Of a stretch of 38,343 bases of DNA, positions 25,301 to 32,987 are shown in pieces (within the stretch, counting starts at the first letter, position 1; every line of letters begins with the position of its first letter). Origin of the DNA: JBCCTX01 sp964652565 (GTDB lineage: Bacteria > Bacteroidota > Bacteroidia > J057); contig CAZZEC010000046.1 in NCBI GenBank assembly GCA_964652565.1, positions 1 through 38,343 of the forward strand, read 5' to 3'. Both the position numbers and the translations under genes were made by a program. The notes under the pieces are model-generated. The model saw nothing but the letters and a program-made list of their open reading frames with translations, was not told the DNA's origin and did not search any database.

Positions 25301-25488
25301 AAGGTAAATGGCTGAGAAGATATACCAGTTATTGCTGTTACTCTTCCTCCACGAGTTGGCCCTACGGACCGGTACTCAAGTGGTTCTATCCATTTGGAAT
25401 CGAACCCCTGATCAGTTCCTCCCTGCGAAAAACCAAGACCAGGAAGATATATAAGAAAAACAATCACTAATTGATGAAGTCCTTTCAT
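22369..25488 (-). CDS. Large secreted Asp-box/VPS10-like beta-propeller protein
   Basis: About 1039 residues from the ATG at 25488 (an in-frame ATG at 25536 exists); that start gives a clean signal peptide ending GLGFSQ. Asp-box/BNR-type S-x-D-x-G-x-x-W repeats recur over the first 700 residues: TFDAGQSWDC, SWDEGKTWKH, TLDGGETWEK, SRDGGKNWTK, SDDGGESWKR, SLNGGKTWST, STNKGETWEI, TRDGGGQWEN, TNDYGKNWKL and SFDDGEHWKS. This matches the VPS10/sortilin-like propellers often annotated as glycosyl hydrolases in Bacteroidota. The last 300 residues are a beta-sandwich plus a helical segment. No T9SS C-terminal domain is visible. Sialidase catalytic residues are not identifiable, so an enzymatic role is doubtful. 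Confidence 0.85.
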   Translation of the reverse strand: MKGLHQLVIVFLIYLPGLGFSQGGTDQGFDSKWIEPLEYRSVGPTRGGRVTAITGISSQPFTFYMGSTGGGVWRTFDAGQSWDCISDGQIKAGSIGAVEVAPSDPHVIYVGTGSACPRGNISSGIGMYKSWDEGKTWKHIGLDHAGQIGKIIIHPQNPNIAYVAALGNIFAPNSERGVFRTLDGGETWEKVLYISDTTGVVDMVMHPRNPNILYAASWRAERKPWTLIDGGMEGGIWQSRDGGKNWTKLKGGLPEGLLGRIGLAISPVNPNRIWALIQAAEEEKGGLYRSDDGGESWKRINRDHKLRQRGWYYSHITADPKDEHTIYASNTGFYKSIDGGKSFDTRIATPHGDNHGVWINPENTDIMINCNDGGANVSLNGGKTWSTQLNQPTSEFYRVTVDNQFPYRLYAGQQDNSTISVPGYAIPDITDTQHWMEVGGGECADVAVDPRHPHIVYASSYSGELTYRNLQTGFTRQLTAYPHYTEGTAQRKLKYRWQWNYPIFVSHHNPDEIYQGSNYVMKSTNKGETWEIVSPDLTRKLDQYHDIPGGPIQHDATGVEVYSSIFALKESPQTPGLIWVGSDDGLVHLTRDGGGQWENITPEQMPREGTVNKIELSTHDPARAFLAVYNYRYGDTNPYVYRTNDYGKNWKLLTDGQNGIPEGHFVRAIAEDPQRKGLLYAGTEFGMYISFDDGEHWKSFQLNLPHTPITDLEVHQKDLVISTQGRAFWILEDLTLLHQLNDEVMDSDAYLFKPRDTYRTNTGGRDGRPAKLFFYLSEEMEESEVSVAILDENDQHIIRWSTDPDTSDHEKKLEVSTGVNHMKWDLRYPGPEMVEEFVAMVFSAGREPGPKAIPGKYKIQLSVDDQVLEQDFLVLPDPRWNDITKEDYQEQFDMAQDLIHWIDESQDWLRKIRAIKTQVADIANRAVKAGHSEKISAQAKAIHDALTKVEQQLFQEKIETSQDEINYPRVFSNHIARLYRVVVDDDHRPTGGMKERYRDLQEHYKTIIKPLEEIQLTHLKQFNELLEQENVARIIIGKK

Positions 25489-25606
25489 AGAAGTCGTCTG
25501 TTTGATAAGTATCCAAAATACAATTTTTCCTTTCATACTTTATCATTTATGACACATTTGAACTATTTTTTCTCAAAAACTATATGAAACTTGCATACAA
25601 AAGCAT

Positions 25607-26488
25607 ATGATACTCCTCCCTCAACGCTTATTTGATGCCCCAAATGTATCAGTACTTCTCAGAGATGGAAATGTCTGTATTCTAAAAAAGGTTTTATCCA
25701 AACCCACTTTGGATACAGAAGGATATATCTCCAACCACGTTATTGCTATACTACTCTCTGGCGAACAACGCATTCGTACTTATGATAATGAAACTATCAC
25801 GATAAAAGCCAAGGAAATATTATTTATCCCGCGCGGGATGTATTATATCACCGATCTCATTCCCAATCAAAGTACTTTTGAAAGTCTTCTATTTTACTTT
25901 GATGACTCGATCATACAGGAGTTTTTATCCAACTCAACGGTTACAGAAGTTTCCAGAAAAGACACTCCCAGCCACCTCAAATTTGGGATAGTACCCTCTA
26001 TAGATGTATTTGCTGAATCACTCATCAACATTTACCAAAGTCCACAACTGAGAAATACAAACTTCCTACATCTAAAAATTCTCGAATTGCTATACTTACT
26101 GAATGGCTTTTCAGAGGAGACCTCTTTTGCCAATTTTCTTTTCCGGTTGACACTCCCACAAAAGCGGAATATCAAAACCTTTATGGAGAGAAATTTTGAT
26201 AAGCCTTTAAAAATAGAAGATTACGCCTATCTTACGGGGAGGAGCTTAAGTACTTTCCGAAGAGACTTTAAATCCCAGTTCAACATTACCCCCCAGAAAT
26301 GGCTGAAAGAAAGACGTATGGAAAGAGCGATAATAATCCTCAAAAAAGGTGAGATCAGCGTAACAGAGCTTGCCTATGAGGTTGGTTATGAAAATATTTC
26401 GTACTTCATCAAGGAATTCAAACTCCAATATGGTCAATCCCCTAAGCAATATATGCTTTCCAAGCGTCGCAACCATTTAAGTAATTAA
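25607..26488 (+). CDS. AraC family transcriptional regulator
   Basis: A 293-residue DNA-binding protein. Residues 1-150 form a cupin-like or effector-binding region (LLSGEQRIRTYDNETITIKAKEILFIPRGMYYITD). The last 105 residues carry the double helix-turn-helix of the AraC/XylS family: RNFDKPLKIEDYAYLTGRSLSTFRRDFKSQF and ISVTELAYEVGYENISYFIKEFK, ending with QSPKQY. It is divergent from the propeller protein gene (about 118 bases apart), so it may regulate it; this is inferred from position only. The ligand is unknown. Confidence 0.9.
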   Translation: MILLPQRLFDAPNVSVLLRDGNVCILKKVLSKPTLDTEGYISNHVIAILLSGEQRIRTYDNETITIKAKEILFIPRGMYYITDLIPNQSTFESLLFYFDDSIIQEFLSNSTVTEVSRKDTPSHLKFGIVPSIDVFAESLINIYQSPQLRNTNFLHLKILELLYLLNGFSEETSFANFLFRLTLPQKRNIKTFMERNFDKPLKIEDYAYLTGRSLSTFRRDFKSQFNITPQKWLKERRMERAIIILKKGEISVTELAYEVGYENISYFIKEFKLQYGQSPKQYMLSKRRNHLSN

Positions 26489-26562
26489 TCAGTGATGCAT
26501 AAATGATACTTATGAACAGGTTTGGATAGTAAGCCTCGCTTTTTTCGCTGACTTTTGACATG

Positions 26563-26591
26563 AATTAGGTACTATACTTTTAAACCTAATT
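26563..26591. repeat. Inverted repeat AATTAGGT / ACCTAATT upstream of mazE
   Basis: An 8-bp perfect inverted repeat with a 13-base loop lies 75 bases downstream of the AraC gene stop and just before the mazE -33 element. It could end the araC transcript or bind a regulator. It is not followed by a T tract. Confidence 0.35.
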
Positions 26592-26595
26592 TGTA

Positions 26596-26626
26596 TTGTA
26601 TTCGTAGAAGATACTTACTACATTTG
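26596..26626 (+). promoter_or_regulatory. Bacteroidota-type promoter of mazEF (TTG-N20-TACATTTG)
   Basis: TTG at 26596-26598, a 20-base spacer and TACATTTG at 26619-26626 match the Bacteroidota -33/-7 consensus well. Transcription would begin near 26633, about 18 bases before the ATG. Confidence 0.55.
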
Positions 26627-26643
26627 TAATTACAATGTAAGTA
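26612..26643. promoter_or_regulatory. Dyad operator overlapping the mazEF -7 box
   Basis: TTGTAATTACAA (26624-26635) is a perfect 12-bp palindrome, flanked by outer arms TACTTAC (26612-26618) and GTAAGTA (26637-26643). The -7 box lies inside. Type II antitoxins of this class commonly repress their own promoter by binding such dyads, so autoregulation is likely. Confidence 0.5.
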
Positions 26644-26650
26644 CGTGATT

Positions 26651-26896
26651 ATGGAAGTATCAGTCATCAAAATTGGAAATTCTAAGGGTATCCGCCTGGG
26701 TAAGACAATCCTTGAAAGATATGGGATCAAGGATAAGATTGAATTAATATTTGAAGATAATTGTTTAGTACTTAAGCCTATTGCAGGTCCACGAGAAGGT
26801 TGGGAAGAAGCATTTAAAGCGATGCATAAAAATCAGGATGATGAATTGCTCATTGATGATATCTTCTCAGATGAAACACTTGATGAATGGCAATAG
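26651..26896 (+). CDS. mazE: MazE-like antitoxin (AbrB/SpoVT-type DNA-binding)
   Basis: About 81 residues from the ATG at 26651 (a GTG two codons upstream, 26645, is less likely). The first 45 residues, VIKIGNSKGIRLGKTILERYGIKDKIELIFEDNCLVLKP, form the swapped-hairpin AbrB/MazE DNA-binding fold with the typical IGNSKGIRL motif. The acidic C-terminal tail (WEEAFKAMHKNQDDELLIDDIFSDETLDEWQ) is the likely toxin-binding segment. It overlaps the toxin gene by 10 bases, a common sign of a coupled toxin-antitoxin pair. Confidence 0.85.
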   Translation: MEVSVIKIGNSKGIRLGKTILERYGIKDKIELIFEDNCLVLKPIAGPREGWEEAFKAMHKNQDDELLIDDIFSDETLDEWQ

Positions 26897-27213
26897 TCAC
26901 GCAGTATCAGGTAGTAGTAGTTAATCTAGATCCCACTCAGGGGAGTGAAATAAAAAAAACCCGTCCTTGTGTAATTATCTCTCCGGATGAAATGAATAAG
27001 CATTTAAGAACGGTAGTCATTGCTCCGATTACCTCGGCCTCCAAAAGATATCCAACGCGAATCGAAGTAAGCGTGATGGGAAAAAGGGGCTGGGTTGTTA
27101 TTGATCAAATCCGGACGATTGATAAATCCAGAATTGTAAAAATTGATCAGGCCTTAGCCCCAAATGAAATACAATCTATCAAGGAAGTGTTGAAAGAGAC
27201 ATTCGTAGACTAG
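26887..27213 (+). CDS. mazF: MazF/PemK family endoribonuclease toxin
   Basis: A 108-residue protein with the MazF hallmark VVNLDPTQGSEIKKTRPCVIISPDEMN (about 11-37). The Arg of KKTRP and the later Thr/Ser in VVIAPITSASK (about 45-55) sit where MazF active-site residues are found. Family members cleave mRNA at short sequence motifs and stall growth under stress. WVVIDQIRTIDKSRIVKI in the C-terminal half is typical. The length is normal for the family and no damage is seen, so the module is probably intact. The ATG (26887) precedes the mazE stop by 10 bases. Confidence 0.9.
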   Translation: MAIVTQYQVVVVNLDPTQGSEIKKTRPCVIISPDEMNKHLRTVVIAPITSASKRYPTRIEVSVMGKRGWVVIDQIRTIDKSRIVKIDQALAPNEIQSIKEVLKETFVD

Positions 27214-27236
27214 TATTATCATTTGCTTTGTTGTAT

Positions 27237-27250
27237 CATATACCTATATG
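27237..27250. repeat. AT-rich palindrome CATATA-CC-TATATG
   Basis: A short perfect dyad in the 83-base gap between the convergent mazF and SARP genes. It may support termination, but no T tract follows. Confidence 0.2.
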
Positions 27251-27296
27251 TTACCATTGCTGTGTATGAGTAAGTATTGAGACACTGAATTGATAA

Positions 27297-29666
27297 TTAC
27301 ATCTCTACGCCATTAATACCCAATTTCTCAATAATATCCTGGTAACGAGGATTCGATCGAATAGACTTGAATTCAAAGTCTACTTCAATCCAGTTAAGTT
27401 CGTTATCTCTTCGTGCTAAAGATTCTTCCAACAACTTCAATGCTTCCACATTTTCACCCAACATCGCATAAATTTTTGCGGCAAAGTATCCTGTATATTT
27501 TTCACCCTGTTGATGCCTGGCTATTAATTCACTAGCTAAAGACAATGCCAGGGATTCGTCACCAGCCGCAGCATATGCTACCCCAAGATCTCCTAATATT
27601 GAAGCTGAACGGGTTCCCAAACGATTGAGTTCTTGGGTGAGATAGCTTATCGCTTTCTGAGGTTCTCCTTGAAAGGTATATATGCTCCCCTTGATACAAA
27701 TACTTGCTTGATGATTGGCAAATAATTGTAGCGCAGTATCAATAACCGCACCTGCTCTATCAAATTCTCTGTCATAGAAATATGCCTGTGCTAACCCAAA
27801 GTAATTCCAAAAAAAATGAGGATTGGTATTCAATCCCTTTTTGGCAACAGATTGCGCTTCTTCAAAATTACGTCGTAATGTGAGTACCATGGCAAGGCCT
27901 GAAAGACCAAATTCCCCGTTATAATCAATTTCTGCAGCATTTCTGAGATATTTTTCGGCTTTCACCTGATCTAATAACCATAGATTCATCCAACCCAGTA
28001 CCTTAAAATACATACCTTCTAATTCAGTGATTCCTGCAATTTTCGCAAGTTCTTCCTGAACTTTGGGATACATATCTTCTGCATTTTCATCTCCCCAACT
28101 TCCCGCTAATGAACAATAGGTCCATGCGAGCCATGCTCTGGCAAGATGAAACTCTGTATCCAATGCTAATGCTTTCTTAAATAGTTCTATTGCTTGATGT
28201 AATGCTTGAGGATGTGCCTGATAAAATCTATATCTCCCTTGAAGATATAAATTATACGCTTCGGGATGAGAAGTAGTCAATGATACAAAGTCTGAATTCG
28301 GCTCAAGTTCAAACGTAGTCTGTAAATTAGTTACTACTTCCTGGGATATCGCATTTTGAAAAGCAAATATTTCGCGCTTTGGACGAACAAATGTTTCTGC
28401 CCAACGCAACTCACCAGTAGAAGCTTCCAAAAACTGAATCGTTAACTTAAACTGTTCATCTATCTCCTGAAGGCTCCCTTTGATTAAGTAAGGAACCTGT
28501 AGTTCATTTCCTATCACCTTAAGAGGCTTCTGAGTATCATGATACTGTGATGAAGACTGGCGAGAAATGACACTGATTCCTTTTACTTTGCTCAACTTGA
28601 CAATAATATCATCTGTAAGCCCCTCTGCCAAATACTCCCTTGTCGTGTGATTCTCAAAGGGCAAAACAGCGATTCGTATATTTGATGCATCAATTCTGGG
28701 ATTGGGGTTCCTAAATAATAGCCCTAGTATCAATGCTAACGATAACACCCCGACCCCTATGCCGGCCAGAAATTGAGGAGTAGCCGTAAAGTTTACCTTT
28801 TTGGGGGACCTACTTTTAGGGACATCCAAACTAGAAGGAATATGATTATGGGAAGGTATTGCCTTCAGGCCCTCATATAGTGTTTTGATGTGACTTCCTG
28901 GCTCTACCTCTAATTCGGCGAGTAACAGGCTTTCATACACTTGATATGCCTGCAATGCCTTATTTCTTTCACCCAAATCCCGAAGCGCTTGCAAATAAAT
29001 CAGATTGCTCTGCTCAGCATAAGGATCCAGTTCAATAAGTTTAAGAGCATACTTCTTAGCCTTCAAAGGCTCAGAGGTATCCACATAATGTCGAGCTAGT
29101 TTTTGAAGGACTTTTATTATTCTGGATTGAATGTCTTCCCTCCATTTTGTGATCCATTCTTCAAAAGCAGGGCACATAGGGACATAAAAGTTTTCTAAAA
29201 ACTGTCCGCGATATTCCTGTATGATTTGCTCACAATGTGGTATAGTCAAATCATCAATAGGGATAGTCTCACGAAATAAGAAGTCGAGGTCAGTAGAAAT
29301 AAATGCATGAGGGTATATACATACTGTTTTTCTATCTGACTGGATAAGGGATGTACTTTCTCCCTCGTTTTCAGATATTTCAGGCAATACCTTTCTGAGT
29401 TGGTAAATGGTTTGTCTCAAATTTTGTAATGCCGATGAGAGTGGCATCCCTGGCCAAAAAATGTCTGTTAACTCTTCTTTAGCGATAAGGTTCTTCTGAG
29501 AAATCTGGTGATGGATCACTAAATAGTACAATAATGCCTGAGCTTTTAAGGTAGGCAAATTTTGTATTCGTTCTCCCTGGTAAATGATTTCTGGCATACC
29601 CAGAAACCTTATCTTAACATAGTTTTTCGATGAATCTTTCACGCTCTCAGAATGGCTGTATCCCAT
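27297..29666 (-). CDS. Membrane-tethered SARP/BTAD regulator with TolB-like and TPR domains
   Basis: A 789-residue protein with four parts. Residues 17-120 are an OmpR-like winged helix of SARP proteins (VKIRFLGMPEIIYQGERI, LTDIFWPGMPLSSALQNLRQTIYQLRK). Residues 125-270 are the bacterial transcriptional activation domain (YRGQFLENFYVPMCPAFEEWI, ALKLIELDPYAEQSNLIYLQAL). A basic linker leads to one membrane segment at about 299-318. Residues 330-430 are TolB/FlgO-like (IAVLPFENHTTREYLAEGLTDDII), and TPR repeats fill 460-780. This order resembles CadC-like one-component systems: a cytosolic DNA-binding part and an extracytoplasmic sensor. The targets and the signal are unknown. A poorly conserved 218-base spacer separates it from the divergent VOC gene. 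Confidence 0.87.
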   Translation of the reverse strand: MGYSHSESVKDSSKNYVKIRFLGMPEIIYQGERIQNLPTLKAQALLYYLVIHHQISQKNLIAKEELTDIFWPGMPLSSALQNLRQTIYQLRKVLPEISENEGESTSLIQSDRKTVCIYPHAFISTDLDFLFRETIPIDDLTIPHCEQIIQEYRGQFLENFYVPMCPAFEEWITKWREDIQSRIIKVLQKLARHYVDTSEPLKAKKYALKLIELDPYAEQSNLIYLQALRDLGERNKALQAYQVYESLLLAELEVEPGSHIKTLYEGLKAIPSHNHIPSSLDVPKSRSPKKVNFTATPQFLAGIGVGVLSLALILGLLFRNPNPRIDASNIRIAVLPFENHTTREYLAEGLTDDIIVKLSKVKGISVISRQSSSQYHDTQKPLKVIGNELQVPYLIKGSLQEIDEQFKLTIQFLEASTGELRWAETFVRPKREIFAFQNAISQEVVTNLQTTFELEPNSDFVSLTTSHPEAYNLYLQGRYRFYQAHPQALHQAIELFKKALALDTEFHLARAWLAWTYCSLAGSWGDENAEDMYPKVQEELAKIAGITELEGMYFKVLGWMNLWLLDQVKAEKYLRNAAEIDYNGEFGLSGLAMVLTLRRNFEEAQSVAKKGLNTNPHFFWNYFGLAQAYFYDREFDRAGAVIDTALQLFANHQASICIKGSIYTFQGEPQKAISYLTQELNRLGTRSASILGDLGVAYAAAGDESLALSLASELIARHQQGEKYTGYFAAKIYAMLGENVEALKLLEESLARRDNELNWIEVDFEFKSIRSNPRYQDIIEKLGINGVEM

Positions 29667-29884
29667 ATAATTAACTTTTCAATAACAGGTTCACCCATAC
29701 TTTGTTTATCAGAAATCTACCATTTTTTATTACCATATAAAACTCAACTAAATATACTTTTTTTTTTGCCTCCCTAATTTTCCAGATGGTACAATCAATT
29801 ACATTTAGCAAAATACAGAATCATTGCCAATTTTTTTATATTTTAAACCAATTATATGTGCATTACTCATTAAGCTTTTGATAT

Positions 29885-30268
29885 ATGAATACCTCAAAAG
29901 ACCTATTCTCTCATTTTGCATGTATTCTTCCAATAAAAGATATGGATACATCATTACATTTTTACAGAGACAAGCTTGGGTTCACTGTAACTTTTGAGTG
30001 GAATGATCCCCCGGAATATGTTATTCTTAAAAAAGGAGAAAGTATTAGTATACATCTTACACGTAAACAAGATGATACTTTACCATCGTCTCAACATAGT
30101 GTCATGTATATTTTCGTTTATAATCCAGATATTATATATCAAGAATGTATCAGACACAACATCCTCATAACGACACCTATTGGTGATAGAGATTATCATA
30201 TGAGAGATTTCAGTATACAAGATCCAGACGGATATATCATCACATTTGGCAAAGGGATTGACACTTAA
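29885..30268 (+). CDS. VOC family (glyoxalase/dioxygenase-fold) protein
   Basis: A 127-residue protein with the VOC pattern: ILPIKDMDTSLHFYRDKLGFTVTFEW (about 14-40), YVILKKGESISIHLTRK, and a closing FSIQDPDGYIITFGK (about 108-122). Members bind a metal and include glyoxalases, extradiol dioxygenases and antibiotic-resistance proteins such as bleomycin binders; the role is not defined here. It is divergent from the SARP regulator. Confidence 0.85.
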   Translation: MNTSKDLFSHFACILPIKDMDTSLHFYRDKLGFTVTFEWNDPPEYVILKKGESISIHLTRKQDDTLPSSQHSVMYIFVYNPDIIYQECIRHNILITTPIGDRDYHMRDFSIQDPDGYIITFGKGIDT

Positions 30269-30372
30269 AGATTATCTGAGATAATACAACGATATGAGAA
30301 TGTCTTTCAGAAATAAAAGGGAATATTATTATCATTGCCTCAAAATGAGATCTAACGATTAATCATAGCTTC

Positions 30373-31620
30373 ATGATAGATACAAGGGTAGTTATTACAG
30401 GAATAGGAGCTGTTACCCCCCTGGGAAATTCAGTACGTGAATTTTGGGAACAGGCGATTACAGGAATAAGTGGTGCACGTAAAATCACACATTTTGATCC
30501 CACACAATTTAAGGCACAGTTTGCTTGCGAAGTAAAGAATTTTGACCCCAAGAAATATTTAGATCGCAACGAGATCAAGCGAAGCGATTTGTTTACACAA
30601 TATGCCTTATATGCGGCTTCAGAAGCTATGGAGGATAGTGGGCTCAATGTAAATACGTTATCTCCATTTGATATGGGAGTGATTTGGGGGTCGGGTCAAG
30701 GAGGAATGAAAACTTTTGAAGATGAAGTAATGACCTATTCCCAAAGTAACGATGCCCCTCGGTTCAGTCCATTTTTTGTTCCAAGGCTTATTACCAACAT
30801 GGCTTCTGGAATGATTTCCATGAAATTTGGAATGATGGGGATAAATTATACGACAGTTTCTGCTTGTGCTACTTCCAACACCGCCATTATGGATGCCTTT
30901 AATTACATTCGAATGGGAAAAGCAAAAGTATTCATAACTGGAGGTTCGGAGGCTCCCATCACAGCGGCATCGATTGCAGGATTTAGCGCTATGAAAGCTC
31001 TATCTACCCGAAATGATAGTCCTGAGCTTGCTTCCAGACCTTTTGATATAGATAGGGACGGATTTGTTATGGGAGAGGGTGCAGGTGCTTTAGTAATAGA
31101 AGAATATGAACATGCCCGAAAACGAGGCGCACATATATATGCTGAGTTAGCAGGAGCAGCTATGACAGCAGATGCTTATCACCTTACAGCTACGCATCCA
31201 GAAGGTTTAGGAGCAGCAAAGGCGATGGAATTAGCACTTGGGGAAGCAGGTATATCTCCTGAAAAATTAGGGTATCTCAATACTCATGCGACCTCTACTC
31301 CTGTGGGAGACCTTAGCGAGATCAAGGCGATCTTAAAAGTCTTTGGCCTTGCTCCCAGGAATCTACATATCAGCGCTACAAAGTCTATGACGGGACACCT
31401 ACTTGGTGCAGCTGGTGCCATAGAAAGCATCCTTTGTATCAAAGCACTCAATACGGGAATTATTCCTCCAACGATCAATACGGAAAAACTAGACCCTGAA
31501 ATACCCAGCGGTATGAGAATCATCCTGAAAGAAGCTCAGGATGCCGATATTGAAGTTGCCATGAGCAATACATTCGGATTTGGTGGACACAATTCTATCA
31601 TTGTAGTAAAAAAAGTGTAA
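30373..31620 (+). CDS. fabF: Beta-ketoacyl-[acyl-carrier-protein] synthase II
   Basis: A 415-residue condensing enzyme of fatty acid synthesis. It joins malonyl-ACP to an acyl chain in the cytoplasm. The active site is complete: nucleophile Cys165 in TVSACATSNT, His305 in NTHATSTPVGD, Lys337 and His342 in ATKSMTGHLLGAAGA. The C-terminal NTFGFGGHNSIIVV is typical. Its length matches FabF. No ACP, FabH or other fatty-acid gene is adjacent, so it is either the main FabF placed alone or a second copy. Confidence 0.94.
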   Translation: MIDTRVVITGIGAVTPLGNSVREFWEQAITGISGARKITHFDPTQFKAQFACEVKNFDPKKYLDRNEIKRSDLFTQYALYAASEAMEDSGLNVNTLSPFDMGVIWGSGQGGMKTFEDEVMTYSQSNDAPRFSPFFVPRLITNMASGMISMKFGMMGINYTTVSACATSNTAIMDAFNYIRMGKAKVFITGGSEAPITAASIAGFSAMKALSTRNDSPELASRPFDIDRDGFVMGEGAGALVIEEYEHARKRGAHIYAELAGAAMTADAYHLTATHPEGLGAAKAMELALGEAGISPEKLGYLNTHATSTPVGDLSEIKAILKVFGLAPRNLHISATKSMTGHLLGAAGAIESILCIKALNTGIIPPTINTEKLDPEIPSGMRIILKEAQDADIEVAMSNTFGFGGHNSIIVVKKV

Positions 31621-31735
31621 TTATTTCCAGTAATTCCGCGAACACGAGTCTACACAAAAAAGCACCACGCAATGTCAATTGGGTATAATACATTATGTTG
31701 CACCACTTATTACAAACTTACTTACATTAGCTCAT

Positions 31736-32956
31736 ATGGAACCCACTGATATTCAAAAGCTACTAGACACGATTAACCAATTTACTCAGAAGGATCAACC
31801 TGGTATCAATCGATTAACCCTGACTCCTGAAGATAAGGCGGCAAGGGATTTTCTCAAGGATTACATGTTGAACATGGGATTGAGGGTACATGTGGACAGA
31901 ATTGGCAATATGATTGGGATACGTCCTGGAAAAATGAATCTTCCTGCTATCGCTATGGGTTCTCATCTGGATAGTGTAAAGCACGGGGGAGCATTTGATG
32001 GTCCAGTAGGAATCATTGCAGGGCTCGCTGTTGTCGAATATCTAAATAAACATCGGATAGAAACCAAGCACCCTATTGCAGTAATCAATTTTACCAACGA
32101 GGAAGGGGTACGTTTCACTCCTGATATGATGGGGAGTTATGTGTACAGTGGAAAAGGGAAACTGGAAGAAATGTATCAATCCAGAGATATTGATCATCCG
32201 GAGATTACCTTAGCAATGGCCCTTGACGAAATTGGTTACCTTGGTGATACAGAAGTTGGAGATCTTCCATTATCAGCATTTATCGAGCTCCATATTGAAC
32301 AGGGCAAGATATTGGAAATGGAGCAATTGGAAATAGGAATTGTGGAGAAAGTTCAAGGGATCTATTGGACTGCCTATGAGTTTCAGGGAGAATCCAATCA
32401 TGCGGGTACTACTCCCATGCACATCCGAAGAGATGCAGGATATGCTGCAGCCAAGCTAGCAACTTTTTCAAAAGAAATTGCGGATGATATAGGAGCACCT
32501 CAAGTGCTCACTGCTGGTAGGATTGAGTTTTCTCCTAATGTCACTAATATAGTACCAGGTACTGCAACTGTGACCATAGACAATCGTTTTCCAGAAATAC
32601 AACAAATCAATCAAACACAATTACGATTAGACTCTTACGCTACTCAACTTGCAGCGGAAAATAATTTAGCCCTAAAAATAGAACCTTTGGTGAGATTTGC
32701 CCCCGTAGATTTTGATCAGGTAGTCATTGCTCATCTAGAATCGTCCGCGAAGGAACTACAAGTTCTCTACAAAAAGATGATCAGCGGCGCGGGACACGAT
32801 GCGCAAATGATCGCCTTAACTTATCCGGCTGCTATGGTTTTTGTACCAAGTAAAAATGGTATTAGCCACAATCCCAAAGAATTTACGGAAATCAAACATA
32901 TCGTTCAGGCGATAGAACTCATACGCAAAACCGTGATGAAGTTAGACCAGATGTAG
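31736..32956 (+). CDS. M20 family Zn-dependent amidohydrolase (allantoate amidohydrolase/N-carbamoylase-like)
   Basis: A 406-residue cytoplasmic enzyme. Metal and catalytic residues: His77 and Asp79 in GSHLDSVKHGG, Asp88 in GAFDGP, Glu122-Glu123 in NFTNEEGVRF, His186 in LHIEQG, and a C-terminal SGAGHDAQM. The dimerisation lid contains SNHAGTTPMHIRRDA. This set matches the hydantoinase/carbamoylase group, which splits N-carbamoyl-amino acids, ureidoglycine or allantoate. The ATG at 31736 was chosen; an upstream TTG at 31679 would add an unusual hydrophobic leader. It follows fabF after a 115-base gap, and a functional link is not evident. Confidence 0.87.
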   Translation: MEPTDIQKLLDTINQFTQKDQPGINRLTLTPEDKAARDFLKDYMLNMGLRVHVDRIGNMIGIRPGKMNLPAIAMGSHLDSVKHGGAFDGPVGIIAGLAVVEYLNKHRIETKHPIAVINFTNEEGVRFTPDMMGSYVYSGKGKLEEMYQSRDIDHPEITLAMALDEIGYLGDTEVGDLPLSAFIELHIEQGKILEMEQLEIGIVEKVQGIYWTAYEFQGESNHAGTTPMHIRRDAGYAAAKLATFSKEIADDIGAPQVLTAGRIEFSPNVTNIVPGTATVTIDNRFPEIQQINQTQLRLDSYATQLAAENNLALKIEPLVRFAPVDFDQVVIAHLESSAKELQVLYKKMISGAGHDAQMIALTYPAAMVFVPSKNGISHNPKEFTEIKHIVQAIELIRKTVMKLDQM

Positions 32957-32987
32957 GTTGAATAGCATATGTCAGAACGTCAACCTA
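32954..32987. terminator. Bidirectional terminator-like hairpin between convergent genes
   Basis: TAGGTTGA (32954-32961) pairs perfectly with TCAACCTA (32980-32987) around an 18-base loop. Both stop codons lie in the arms: TAG of the amidohydrolase (32954-32956) and, on the other strand, TGA of the acetyltransferase (32980-32982). Confidence 0.4.

Noticed and set aside
5154..27213. The MBL cassette and mazEF as one defense island
   Set aside because: They are almost 20 kb apart with ordinary metabolic and envelope genes between them, and no shared boundary is seen.
29758..29767. A T10 run as an intrinsic terminator
   Set aside because: No GC-containing hairpin precedes it, and it lies between two divergent genes.
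31679..31735. A TTG start that would add 19 residues to the amidohydrolase
   Set aside because: The ATG at 31736 gives the usual family length; the extra part is a hydrophobic stretch not expected for a cytoplasmic enzyme.
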